In this document: positions 9,783 to 19,026 of the stretch, piece after piece
Layout of the letters: each line of letters opens with the position of its first letter
Position numbering within the stretch: the first letter of the stretch is position 1
Assembly (NCBI GenBank): GCA_013042475.1
Contig: JABDQA010000198.1
Location: 1-33,445 of the forward strand
Direction of reading: 5' to 3'
Length of the DNA: 33,445 bases
Source of the DNA: Desulfofustis sp.
GTDB taxonomy: Bacteria; Desulfobacterota; Desulfobulbia; Desulfobulbales; Desulfocapsaceae
Program-made: the position numbers and the translations under genes
Notes under the pieces: generated by a model
What the model was told of the DNA's origin: nothing
Seen by the model: the letters and a program-made list of their open reading frames with translations, nothing else
Databases searched by the model: none

Positions 9783-10982
9783 TCAGGGATACTTCCGCAT
9801 GAGTTGATTTACCGCCTGCTCCAGACCATCAAGACTGAGGGGGAACATCGGAAAAATCTCCCTGATCATCCCGATCGTCCTTGTGTGGTGCCAGTGGTTC
9901 TCAGGAACCGGGTTGAGCCAGACGCAATGGCTGAAAAGGTCTCTAAGGAAACCCAGCCGTTCTATGCTGGGACTGCCGCTGCGCTTGAATGAATATATCG
10001 ATCCGTCCGGCACCATCAGCTCGTAAGGGGCCATGGAGGCATCGCCGACAATGATCAGCCGGGTGTCAGGATCGAGCTGGGCAAAGGAATTGAGCGAAAC
10101 AGGCTTTTTGTAGCGGGCGGGGTCTTCCCAGAGGGTGTCGTAGATCGTGTTGTGGAAAAAGTATGTCCTGACGTCCTTGTACTGGGCCTGGGCATAGGAA
10201 AATAGAGTCTGCACAAGTTCAACGTAGGGGTCCATTGACCAGCCACCATTGTCAATGGCCAGAATCACTTTGAGACGATCGACAATTGCCCGGTCGAAAA
10301 CGGTCTCTATCTCCCCGCCGTTTTTAATGGTCTGGTAGATTGACTCCTCGATGTTGAGCCGGTCTTTGGCCCCCTTAGGTACCATGTTGCGCAACCGTTT
10401 CAGAGCCTCACCGATGGTGGCGCTGGTCAACGGCCGGTCAGTGCCGTAGGCTCGATAGCGGCGCTCTGCCGCCACCTGCACGGCCGACTTGTTGCTTGAC
10501 TCGCCGCCAACCCTCATTCCTCCATGATGATAGCCCGAGTGCCCCACCGGCGAGGTGCCGCCGGTACCGATCCACTTGGAACCGCCGTCGTGGCGGCCCT
10601 TCTGCTCGCGCAGCCGCTCCTTGAAATAGTCGAGCAGCTCATCGATACTCTTTTCCTGCAGCTCCTTCTCGTCAATACCCATTGCGGCGGCTGCCAGCTT
10701 TGGATTTTTCAACCATTCGTCGAGCATTGCCTGGGCCCAGAAATCAAGTTCCTCAACCTTCCGTTCGGGAAGTTCTGTACCGTAAAACTGGTTCCTGAAC
10801 ACCTGGTCATAGCTGTCGAAGTACTTTTCACTCTTGACCAGCACCGTCCTGGCCGCCACGTAGAAGTCATCGACCGAATTGACCAGGCCCCGGTCAACGG
10901 CCCGATGCAGGGTAATGAATGAGGTAGGGCTGACCGGAATCCCGGCCTGTTTAAGTTTATAGAAGAAGGAGACGAACATCAA
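9783..10982 (-). CDS. VWA domain-containing CoxE-like protein
   Basis: VSFFYKLKQAGIPVSPTSFITLHRAVDRGLV N-terminus. VWA region VILAIDNGGWSMDPYVELVQTLFSYA and RLIIVGDASMAPYEL. Directly follows a MoxR AAA+ gene. Confidence 0.82.
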   Translation of the reverse strand: MMFVSFFYKLKQAGIPVSPTSFITLHRAVDRGLVNSVDDFYVAARTVLVKSEKYFDSYDQVFRNQFYGTELPERKVEELDFWAQAMLDEWLKNPKLAAAAMGIDEKELQEKSIDELLDYFKERLREQKGRHDGGSKWIGTGGTSPVGHSGYHHGGMRVGGESSNKSAVQVAAERRYRAYGTDRPLTSATIGEALKRLRNMVPKGAKDRLNIEESIYQTIKNGGEIETVFDRAIVDRLKVILAIDNGGWSMDPYVELVQTLFSYAQAQYKDVRTYFFHNTIYDTLWEDPARYKKPVSLNSFAQLDPDTRLIIVGDASMAPYELMVPDGSIYSFKRSGSPSIERLGFLRDLFSHCVWLNPVPENHWHHTRTIGMIREIFPMFPLSLDGLEQAVNQLMRKYP

Positions 10983-10992
10983 ATTTGATTAC

Positions 10993-11841
10993 TTAGTTTT
11001 TGAAGCGGCCGCGCTGGTGCACGAACTCGAGCGATTTTCGGTAATCGCCACTCTTCTTAAACAGCACCCCGAGGTAAGGAATCTCCCTGCTCAGCAGCTC
11101 CCCGCCGCGAAAGTCGAGGTCGGCCTGCAGGGCCCTGAGCCAGTTGATCAACTCCCTGGTTGCGGGCTTCTTCTCGATGGCCTCAATGGAGCGCATCTCA
11201 TAGAACAGGTCTATCGCACTTTGGGCCAGGGTCCTGGAAATATCGGGGAAATGGGCATCGACGATTTTGCGCATCATCGACGGCTCGGGAAAGGCGATGT
11301 GATGGAAATTGCAGCGCCCCAAAAACGGGTCGGAGAGGTCCTTCTTGGCATTAGAGGTGATGATGATGACCGGTCTCGTCTGCGCCGTGATCACCTCGTC
11401 CGTCTCAATGATGTCGAACTGCATCTGGTCGAGCACATCAAGCATATCGTCCTGAAAATCGCTGTCGGCCTTGTCGATCTCATCGATAAGCAAGACGCAG
11501 CGCTGATCAGCAGTAAACGCCTGGCCGATCTTGCCCATCCTGATGTAATCGCCGATATTGGCCACATCTCTGGACGAGTCGCCGAAGCGGCTGTCATTGA
11601 GCCTGGTAAGCGTGTCGTACTGATAGAGCGCCTCGACCAGCTTCATGCTCGACTTGACGTTGAGAACGATTAGATGCATACCCAAACTATCGCTCACCGC
11701 ATGGGCCAGCATGGTTTTGCCGGTACCCGGCTCCCCTTTTAGCAACAGGGGCATTTCCAGCGTCATCGAGATGTTGACGATTTTAGCCAGCTCCTCATCG
11801 AGTACATAGGTCGAAGATCCTTTAAAATTCTGCTTATTCAT
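10993..11841 (-). CDS. MoxR-family AAA+ ATPase
   Basis: Walker A LLLKGEPGTGKTMLAHAVSDSLG, Walker B CVLLIDEIDKAD, PVIIITSNAKKDLSDPFLGRCNFHHIAFPEP. Confidence 0.9.
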   Translation of the reverse strand: MNKQNFKGSSTYVLDEELAKIVNISMTLEMPLLLKGEPGTGKTMLAHAVSDSLGMHLIVLNVKSSMKLVEALYQYDTLTRLNDSRFGDSSRDVANIGDYIRMGKIGQAFTADQRCVLLIDEIDKADSDFQDDMLDVLDQMQFDIIETDEVITAQTRPVIIITSNAKKDLSDPFLGRCNFHHIAFPEPSMMRKIVDAHFPDISRTLAQSAIDLFYEMRSIEAIEKKPATRELINWLRALQADLDFRGGELLSREIPYLGVLFKKSGDYRKSLEFVHQRGRFKN

Positions 11842-13099
11842 TTTTCTGTGCCAAATTCTCTGTTATGCGTGAGCGCTCTCTTGTCTTCAATATCCATAAT
11901 CCTGCTGCGTACCATAGCAAGGTGCAGATCTGCAGTACCAGCATTAGGCCGAATCCGTAGTAGAATCCCTTTTGATTGTAACTGCCGTCGGCACCCACCG
12001 GCCACATCTCGATGATAATGCCGATCATCCACTGGGCGGCAAAGGTGGCCACAAACACCAACATGTTGACGCTGGTGGTGACCCGGCCTGAGAGGCGTAC
12101 CTCAAATAACTGAGAGAGTCCCGCGTAGGCAATGATACCGGAGGTCCCGATAAAGCCGAAGATCATCCAGTTTAAAAGATACCAGCTCGGCGGCGTGATC
12201 AGCACCAGCAGTTGTACGACCATGAACAACCCCATACAGACCGCCGAGGTAAAAGCCGGTGAGATTCCCCACCTTGCAAGCCGAGCCGCGAGGTAGCCCA
12301 GTCCGATAAAACCGCAGATCATGGCCACCGCTACCCAGAACAGCACCGAGGCGGCCACACCTCGCTCCAGCCCGACCACGTCGCGCAGCCAGGGACCGGC
12401 CCAGAGCCCCTGAATGGATAAAAAAGCCGCTTGCGAAAGGGTCACCACAGGAGCGATATGCCAGAATTTTAGACTGGTGAAAACCTCTTTTATGCCTTCA
12501 AGTTGAGAGGCCAGCGATTCACTAGACGCGGTAGTTTTCTTTTCAGGTACCACAGTCAGCACCAGCAAGCCAATTAAAACCGATAGACCGGTCAGCATTA
12601 AAAAGACAGCGCGCCAGTCGGAGACTGAGACCAGCAATTCCACCGGAGAGGTGGCTGCCAGGGCGCCGAGCCCGCCTGCTGCCATCTGAAAACCGTTGAT
12701 CAGAGGCCACTTAGAGCGATCGAACCAGACGGTATAGGCTTTGAATGAAGCCATAAGACAAGCCGAGACGCCAAATCCGATGAAAGCCCTGCCGATCACC
12801 AATCCAGTAAGGCTTTCTGCCTGGCTGAAAAGAAAAGCGCCGATGGCTGCAAACATGAGCAGCACCGCCTCGGTTTTTCTTGGTCCATAACGATCGAGCA
12901 GTACACCGAGCGGCAACTGAAAGGAAGCGAAGGTGATGAAATAGACCGAGGTCAACAATCCCAGTGCCGATGGACCGACACCGATATCGGCGGCCAGGTC
13001 TGGCGCCAGCACCGCATTAACCACTCGGAACAGATAGCTCAGGAAGTAACCTGCCGCAAATGGCAAAAAGACGCGCAATAAGGTTGCCAAGCCCATCAC
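11834..13099 (-). CDS. MFS transporter
   Basis: 421 aa, about 12 hydrophobic segments, MFS motif LGVLLDRYGPRKTEAVLL. Overlaps flanking genes by a few bases. Confidence 0.9.
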   Translation of the reverse strand: MMGLATLLRVFLPFAAGYFLSYLFRVVNAVLAPDLAADIGVGPSALGLLTSVYFITFASFQLPLGVLLDRYGPRKTEAVLLMFAAIGAFLFSQAESLTGLVIGRAFIGFGVSACLMASFKAYTVWFDRSKWPLINGFQMAAGGLGALAATSPVELLVSVSDWRAVFLMLTGLSVLIGLLVLTVVPEKKTTASSESLASQLEGIKEVFTSLKFWHIAPVVTLSQAAFLSIQGLWAGPWLRDVVGLERGVAASVLFWVAVAMICGFIGLGYLAARLARWGISPAFTSAVCMGLFMVVQLLVLITPPSWYLLNWMIFGFIGTSGIIAYAGLSQLFEVRLSGRVTTSVNMLVFVATFAAQWMIGIIIEMWPVGADGSYNQKGFYYGFGLMLVLQICTLLWYAAGLWILKTRERSRITENLAQKNE

Positions 13100-13878
13100 T
13101 TAAGCTCCGCCATCGCCTTGAGAAGCATGGGCAGGGTGTGCTCGGCTTCGCCCTCGAAAAAATAGTCGGAGATCAAGCTGGCGCCGCTGAATCGGTCACG
13201 CCCCAATTCCTGCTCGAGATTAAACTCGAATACCTTGCCGCCCCATTGCTTGACCGCCAGCGGCAGGCCCGCAGCCGGGTAAACCTGGGCCGAGGTACCG
13301 ATGACCAATAATATCTCGCAGCCCTCGATCAACAGCTCAATCTCATCGAGCTGTCGAACGGGCTCGCCGAACAGCACCACGTTCGGTTTCAGGGGTACCG
13401 AACAGTCCGGGCAGCGGGGCATCGACCGGTCCCGATAGTGCTGCCCGGTCACCTTCTCCAGATGGCCGCACTGCAGGCACTGCAAATGTTGATGATCGCC
13501 ATGAATTTCGAGCACCGTGTTGTTGCCCGCCTGCTGGTGGAGATTGTCCACGTTCTGAGTGACTATGCCGGCCAGCTGACCGCGGCGCTCGAGCTCGGCC
13601 AGCGCCTGGTGTGCCGGATTGCAGATTTTGTCTTTTATAGTATTACCAAGGGCCCGATAGAGTTCCCAGGCCTTTTCAGGATCACGATAAAAAACCTCTA
13701 TGGTGGCGTACTCGTCTGGAGCAAACACCGTCCACAACCCACCGGGACTTCTAAAATCGGGAATTCCGCTGCCCACCGAAATGCCCGCCCCGGTGAGCGC
13801 GACCGTCTTCTTCGACTTGTGCAGTAAGGCTGCGCCTTCGGCCAATCTGGCATCGTTGTCTGATTTGATAACGATCAT
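13096..13878 (-). CDS. NAD-dependent protein deacylase, sirtuin (SIR2 family)
   Basis: ALTGAGISVGSGIPDFRSPGGLW, IVTQNVDNLHQQAG, Zn motif CLQCG...CPDC, NVVLFGEPV, VIGTSAQVYPA. Confidence 0.95.
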   Translation of the reverse strand: MIVIKSDNDARLAEGAALLHKSKKTVALTGAGISVGSGIPDFRSPGGLWTVFAPDEYATIEVFYRDPEKAWELYRALGNTIKDKICNPAHQALAELERRGQLAGIVTQNVDNLHQQAGNNTVLEIHGDHQHLQCLQCGHLEKVTGQHYRDRSMPRCPDCSVPLKPNVVLFGEPVRQLDEIELLIEGCEILLVIGTSAQVYPAAGLPLAVKQWGGKVFEFNLEQELGRDRFSGASLISDYFFEGEAEHTLPMLLKAMAELK

Positions 13879-13928
13879 CTCTCTTAGTTGGGTTTAACTA
13901 TTCTGCTTTCAAAGAATTCGAAGTTCTT

Positions 13929-14089
13929 TCACAGGGCGTCGATCATTTGCGCACGCAGCGGATCATAGATGTTCTCAATGAGGTCGACACCTTTTCGTCC
14001 ATGAAGACCTTTTTATGTTCACAACTGGCCGAGAACGGGTGCCTGTTTTTGAGCCGCTCAATTATCTGCTGTTCCGTAAGGATTTCCAT
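13929..14089 (-). CDS. Small hypothetical protein, apparently frameshifted (0-frame stop at 13943)
   Basis: Minus strand MEILTEQQIIERLKNRHPFSASCEHKKVFMDEK; a -1 shift at gaaaaggt gives GVDLIENIYDPLRAQMIDAL*, more protein-like than the 0-frame STSLRTSMIRCVRK*. Confidence 0.4.
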
Positions 14090-14384
14090 CATCTCCCACC
14101 GCTGAAAAGTATCACAGATTCCTTTTGTAGCGTATTTTCTTCGCAGGCTCAACTGGTGCCTATAAAAAACATTTTTTTTACCCAGTATTTCAATATATTT
14201 AAGAGAACACCATGAGTCGAATTCCTTATTTTTAACACCGTCGCTTGTATCCGCTTCTCACTTTTTGATAGAATTAAAGGGTAGCTCTCGTATCAATTTC
14301 CGGGGGAAGATCCCTCGCCTTACTTCGAGAACAACGCAGTAAAATCGGCACAGGTGAGTCGCCGGCTCCTCGCACAAGAAACGG

Positions 14385-16649
14385 ATGAACAAGCCGTATC
14401 CATCAGTCCTGCACCAAGAAGATGAGTTTCTTCATCTTTCTGCACTGTTGTGCCGTGCACTAGACGAGGTGGAGTCACCTGCGCAACTGTGCCTGACCTT
14501 GCACCGCACCCTGTTCTTGGAATTACAGGAAACCCATAACGAGTTCTACCTTGCCTACCCGGACCGCAACGTGCTCCTGCCCCCATCAACGGGTTTCAAG
14601 GACTCAAGCGATTCCGGCTCGTCCCGAGTGCCCCACTACCTGGAGCTTGACGACCCCTGGATTCACAAGGTCATCGACAACACTGAACCTTTGATCATAG
14701 AGGATGAATCCACATTCAGACTGCTTGATGCAACCGGTAATCACAGCCACCTGTTGACCCCGGTCGTCCACAAAGAGCGCATCTACGGCATTCTCTACTG
14801 CGGTCATCCGACGGAGGACTACTTCAGCGTCGAAGACGTAAAAGGCTTCTCAGCCCTGGCGGCTATTATTCGCTCCTCCTTCAAACGAGTTGACGCACTC
14901 AACCATTTGCATGCCAAGATGGCCGGCCTGCAGCGCGCCGAAGTGGTCCAGAGCGCGCTCTACGAAATCAGCGAAGCGGTGCACGCGACCACGAATATGG
15001 AGCAGCTTTACGAGCAACTGCATAATATCGTTGGCAGGCTTATCTCGGCAAAAAATTTCTTTATCGCCCTGACCGAGAAATCTGGTGAAAATACAGTGAT
15101 CAGCTTCCCCTACTATGTCGATATCAATGATACCGATTTCCAGGGTCTGCAAATTACCCTGTGTCCTGGCGAAAAACGCAACATCACCGGATTTCTTATC
15201 GAGAGCCGGTCGCCACTGCTGACCACCGGTCCGGAAGATTTCGATGCGATTTGCGAGACCAACGACATCACCTTTTTTGGTTCCAAGCCGTCATCCTGGC
15301 TTGGCGCCCCATTTTACCACGACCAGATCGAAGGCGCGGTCGTAGTCCAGAGCTATGATGATTTTGTCTACACTGACCAGGACAAGGATCTGCTTCGCTA
15401 CGTGGCCAACTACGTGGGCGACGTGCTAGCCCGGAAAAAGCGAATCGATCAGCTCAGAGACGCCAAGGAAAAGGCTGAGGTAGAGAAGCAGCGCAAAAGC
15501 TCCTTCCTGGCCAACATGAGCCACGAGATCAGGACGCCGATGAATGGTATCATCGGGGTCACCAACCTGCTGCTCGGTACCGATCTCAGCGAGGAGCAGC
15601 GCGACTACCTGGAAATGATCAGAACTTCCTCCAACCGGCTCCTGGAACTGGTCAACGATATTCTCGACTTCTCCAAGATCGAGGCAGGCAAGCTGCGGAT
15701 GCGCCGCTCGACCTTCAGATTGCGTGATAACCTGGCCGAACCAATGAGCCTGATGCGAGTCCAGGCTGCTCAGAAGAGAATTAAGCTCAGATCAGACATT
15801 GACAACAATGTGCCCGAATTGTTGATCGGCGACCCCAACAACCTCTGCCAGATCGTCCATAATCTGATTGGCAACGCCATCAAATTTACCGAAGAGGGCC
15901 AAATCCATCTCCACGTCAGCAAAGATGAGGAGGGGGGGGAAGCACTCGGTGAGGCCCGGGTTTCATTGCTTTTTTCGGTTTCTGATACCGGCATAGGGAT
16001 TCCCCTTGAACAGCAAAAGAAGATATTCCACGCCTACGAACAACTCGAGACGGTTGGCAACAACATCTATAAAGGCTCAGGTCTGGGGCTGGTGATCACC
16101 ACCCAACTGGTTGAATCGATGGGAGGCAGGATATGGGTAGAAAGTGAAGCCGGCAAGGGCAGTTGCTTTTCCTTCAGTCTGCCATTTGAGCTGCCTACCC
16201 CGGTTACTCATTCCATCAACGGCACCGGCCGCACACTCGAGAAAAAAAGTGGCGGGGGCAGCAAAGGCGGCCGCATTTTACTGGCCGAGGATGACAGCAT
16301 TAGCCAGACCATCGCCGTGGCCATGCTCGAGCAGAACGGCTGGGAAGTGACTGCGGTCACCAACGGTCGTGAGGTCCTCACTGAACTTCAGCAGGAGAAC
16401 TATGACCTGGTGCTGATGGACATCCAGATGCCCAACATGGATGGTTTCGAAACCACCCGCATGATCAGATCGTTGACCGACGACAAAAAGACCGGGATTC
16501 CAATTATTGCCATGACTGCCCACGCCATGCGGGAAGACCGTGAGAAGTGTCTTGCCGCTGGTATGAACGGCTATCTCTCCAAGCCCATTGAAACCAAGGT
16601 GTTCATGGAAGTGATCAATAAAATTCTGAGCGACGCCCAACCCATTTAA
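14385..16649 (+). CDS. Hybrid sensor histidine kinase/response regulator with GAF-like sensor region
   Basis: His[22 protein letters not shown], HATPase [15 protein letters not shown] / [15 protein letters not shown] / GSGLGLVI, C-terminal [16 protein letters not shown]...[15 protein letters not shown]. Two GAF-like regions upstream. Confidence 0.92.
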   Translation: MNKPYPSVLHQEDEFLHLSALLCRALDEVESPAQLCLTLHRTLFLELQETHNEFYLAYPDRNVLLPPSTGFKDSSDSGSSRVPHYLELDDPWIHKVIDNTEPLIIEDESTFRLLDATGNHSHLLTPVVHKERIYGILYCGHPTEDYFSVEDVKGFSALAAIIRSSFKRVDALNHLHAKMAGLQRAEVVQSALYEISEAVHATTNMEQLYEQLHNIVGRLISAKNFFIALTEKSGENTVISFPYYVDINDTDFQGLQITLCPGEKRNITGFLIESRSPLLTTGPEDFDAICETNDITFFGSKPSSWLGAPFYHDQIEGAVVVQSYDDFVYTDQDKDLLRYVANYVGDVLARKKRIDQLRDAKEKAEVEKQRKSSFLANMSHEIRTPMNGIIGVTNLLLGTDLSEEQRDYLEMIRTSSNRLLELVNDILDFSKIEAGKLRMRRSTFRLRDNLAEPMSLMRVQAAQKRIKLRSDIDNNVPELLIGDPNNLCQIVHNLIGNAIKFTEEGQIHLHVSKDEEGGEALGEARVSLLFSVSDTGIGIPLEQQKKIFHAYEQLETVGNNIYKGSGLGLVITTQLVESMGGRIWVESEAGKGSCFSFSLPFELPTPVTHSINGTGRTLEKKSGGGSKGGRILLAEDDSISQTIAVAMLEQNGWEVTAVTNGREVLTELQQENYDLVLMDIQMPNMDGFETTRMIRSLTDDKKTGIPIIAMTAHAMREDREKCLAAGMNGYLSKPIETKVFMEVINKILSDAQPI

Positions 16650-16671
16650 AAACCGAAATACTACTTATCCA

Positions 16672-16704
16672 GGGACAGATGGGAAAGAATTTAATTCTGT
16701 CCCC
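16672..16704 (+). repeat. REP-like palindrome (GGGACAGATGGGAAAGAATTTAATTCTGTCCCC), T-rich 3' flank
   Basis: GGGACAG/CTGTCCC arms, 22 nt after the histidine kinase stop, followed by TTCATTTTTTATTTTT. Confidence 0.7.
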
Positions 16705-16742
16705 TTCATTTTTTATTTTTACCACTTATTTTACGTGGTACG

Positions 16743-17099
16743 GTGGTCGCCCCAAAAGGCATTTCCCTACTGCTGCTAATGGCTTTCGCCTACATGGGCA
16801 TGCGCAGTGGCTACTTGAACCTGGTCGGCGTCGAGCATACCGACTATAGGCCCGATTACTACACGCTGCTGATTCTTGCCGACGAACTGGTGGTGCTCAT
16901 TTCCCAGTGTTTCCAGCCGGGCTTTTACGCGGTCTTCAGAAATTCCGGTTTCGCCCTGTCGACCATGATCATCCGTATTGCTCTTGCCGCACCGCCATTC
17001 TATAATGTGCTTCTGGGCGTCGCCGGTGCTGTATTCGCTATCCTGTTGACTATAGTCAGCAGAAAGCTTTATACTGGCAAACAATCTGAAAACCACTGA
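16743..17099 (+). CDS. Small hypothetical membrane protein
   Basis: 118 aa, hydrophobic segments. GTG/ATG start unclear, no family recognised. Confidence 0.45.
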   Translation: MVAPKGISLLLLMAFAYMGMRSGYLNLVGVEHTDYRPDYYTLLILADELVVLISQCFQPGFYAVFRNSGFALSTMIIRIALAAPPFYNVLLGVAGAVFAILLTIVSRKLYTGKQSENH

Positions 17100-17114
17100 C
17101 GATTTGGAGTATCA

Positions 17115-17510
17115 ATGTATATCTGTGTTGACTTCGACGGCACCATCGTCGATCACTGTTTTCCCGAGATAGGCGCCGAAGCGCCGGGGGCGATCCATTG
17201 GCTCAAACGGCTTCAGGACAAGGGCGCCAGACTGATTCTCTTCACCATGCGCTCGGACACTACCTTTGGCGGGCCGATGCTCACCGATGCGGTGGAATTT
17301 CTAGAAAGTAGGGGAATCAGACTCTACGGGATCAACACCAACCCGGATCAAGACAGCTGGACCAATAGTCCCAAAGCTTACGGTGACATCTATGTGGACG
17401 ACGCCGCCTTCGGCTGCCCGCTTATTCATCCCCAGGGATTCAGACGTCCCTGCGTCGACTGGGAGACGGCGGGGCCGGTTCTGTTGGAACGGGTATTGAG
17501 AGGGAGATAA
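17115..17510 (+). CDS. HAD-like small hydrolase (BT0820-type)
   Basis: N-terminal MYICVDFDGTIVDHCFPEIG (DxDGT motif), LILFTMRS, GDIYVDDAAFGCPL. Confidence 0.78.
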   Translation: MYICVDFDGTIVDHCFPEIGAEAPGAIHWLKRLQDKGARLILFTMRSDTTFGGPMLTDAVEFLESRGIRLYGINTNPDQDSWTNSPKAYGDIYVDDAAFGCPLIHPQGFRRPCVDWETAGPVLLERVLRGR

Positions 17511-17533
17511 TAATGGTGATAAACGCCCAGATT

Positions 17534-17560
17534 GGGACACGACTCATTTACTAATCGTCT
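17534..17560. repeat. Degenerate REP-like half element (GGGACACGACTCATTTACTAATCGTCT)
   Basis: GGGACAC left arm only; ACGA...TCGT inner dyad. 23 nt after the HAD-like stop. Confidence 0.4.
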
Positions 17561-17613
17561 TCATCTTGCAATCCCAGACGGTATTAATTTCGTGCTTTTT
17601 GACTCCATCATTC

Positions 17614-18474
17614 ATGTCTGAACAGAACCGTACACCAAGGATTCTTAGACCATCTTTAAATCGCGCCAGATCAATCTTCAAGACTCCAACCTATACGCTG
17701 ATGCTGCTGTTTCTAAGCCTCAGCCTGGTGTCGATCCCGATTACATCACACAGCCTGCCGAGTGAAATTCCTCGTTTGTTGGACTATGAGGTGGTTCGGG
17801 AATTTCCCCATGATCCAGAAGCCTACACCCAAGGACTTGCGTATGATCGAGGCACCGTCTACGAAGGAACGGGCTTGTATGGTAAGTCATCACTGCGCCA
17901 GATAGATCTGAGCACCGGCCGGGTTGAGCGCAGGTACAAGCATGAGAAAGAGATATTTGGAGAAGGTATTACCGTCTTTCACGACAGAATTTATCAGCTC
18001 ACCTGGCAGAACAACCTCATATTTGCATTTAGAAAGGATGATTTTTCCCTTCACAGGACCTGGCCCTTTGACAAAGAGGGATGGGGGGTGACCCATGACG
18101 GTGAGCACCTGATCGTGAGCGACGGCAGCTCTTTGCTCTACTTCTTAGAGCCAACAACCATGGAAGAGAACCATGTCATTGAAGTTTATGACCACACCGG
18201 TCCGGTACAGATGTTGAACGAGTTGGAGTTTGTCAAAGGCCGGATATACGCCAACATCTATCGGCAAGACCGGATCGCCATCATCAACCCGGAGGATGGG
18301 GCCGTGACTGCGTACCTCGATCTGAGCAGGCTGGTCACCCAAATGAGAAACTATAAGAAAACAGGGGTGCTGAACGGCGTGATGCATGATCCTGACAATG
18401 ACAGGCTGTTCGTCACCGGAAAACTATGGCCGTCGATCTTTGAGATCAAGATCGTACCACTAGTTTCGAATTGA
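17614..18474 (+). CDS. Glutaminyl-peptide cyclotransferase (plant/bacterial type), secreted
   Basis: Hydrophobic N-terminal segment, then FPHDPEAYTQGLAYDRGTVYEGTGLYGKSSLRQIDLSTG, GEGITVFHDRIYQLTWQN, LNELEFVKGRIYANIYRQDRIAIINP. Confidence 0.88.
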   Translation: MSEQNRTPRILRPSLNRARSIFKTPTYTLMLLFLSLSLVSIPITSHSLPSEIPRLLDYEVVREFPHDPEAYTQGLAYDRGTVYEGTGLYGKSSLRQIDLSTGRVERRYKHEKEIFGEGITVFHDRIYQLTWQNNLIFAFRKDDFSLHRTWPFDKEGWGVTHDGEHLIVSDGSSLLYFLEPTTMEENHVIEVYDHTGPVQMLNELEFVKGRIYANIYRQDRIAIINPEDGAVTAYLDLSRLVTQMRNYKKTGVLNGVMHDPDNDRLFVTGKLWPSIFEIKIVPLVSN

Positions 18475-18492
18475 TGAGAATTTAAGATGAGT

Positions 18493-18511
18493 GGTCAGAT
18501 TGAATCTGTCC
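18493..18511. repeat. REP-like palindrome (GGTCAGATTGAATCTGTCC)
   Basis: Inverted repeat with one mismatch, 18 nt after the cyclotransferase stop. Confidence 0.6.
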
Positions 18512-18569
18512 TCTTCTAATCGAATGGCAAAGAAATTATATTAGGTTCCTGGTTTTTATTTGATTTCTT

Positions 18570-18670
18570 CTATTGCGCTAAGTCGATATCAAGTTCCAGC
18601 TTTCTTAATTTTTTCCGGTAGGTTTCGGCCCGCTCGAGGGGCGCTATCCATTCGAGCTCTGCTGCGCACC
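18570..18670 (-). pseudogene. C-terminal coding remnant, unknown family
   Basis: Minus strand AAELEWIAPLERAETYRKKLRKLELDIDLAQ* without a complete gene upstream. Confidence 0.3.
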
Positions 18671-18831
18671 ATTAATGTGTTTGAAGGTCGATGGGATACC
18701 CTTTCTCAATCTTCTGTAAGGGAACAATCCCGAGACAGCAAATGGATATCTGGTCTATGAGATCAACAGGATCATCACGAACGGGTTGAGACAGATGATT
18801 GGTGCTAAGACTGTAATGCGCTCACCAGCTA

Positions 18832-19000
18832 TTAACTTGCTATCCCAAGGCGAGAGCCTACCTCGATGAAAACGATGATGCCGAAAACCGCAAAGAAAAA
18901 TATCATACCCAGCCGATACCTGCCAAATGCCAGCGTCAGCTAGTAGTCCAACATAAGTGCGCCAATTAGAACGACCCCGAGATAGACGACAATTATGAAG
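18832..19000 (-). pseudogene. Remnant of a small membrane protein gene
   Basis: Minus strand LFIIVVYLGVVLIGALMLDY*LTLAFGRYRLGMIFFFAVFGIIVFIEVGSRLGIAS*: hydrophobic coding-like sequence with an internal stop. Confidence 0.5.
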
Positions 19001-19026
19001 AGTCAGCGGACGATCTGTTTCCCTTT

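Noticed and set aside
11017-11673. 218-aa plus-strand ORF
   Set aside because: Antisense to the MoxR AAA+ gene; no recognisable domain.
14320-14589. 89-aa minus-strand ORF
   Set aside because: Antisense overlap with the histidine kinase N-terminus; low-quality composition.
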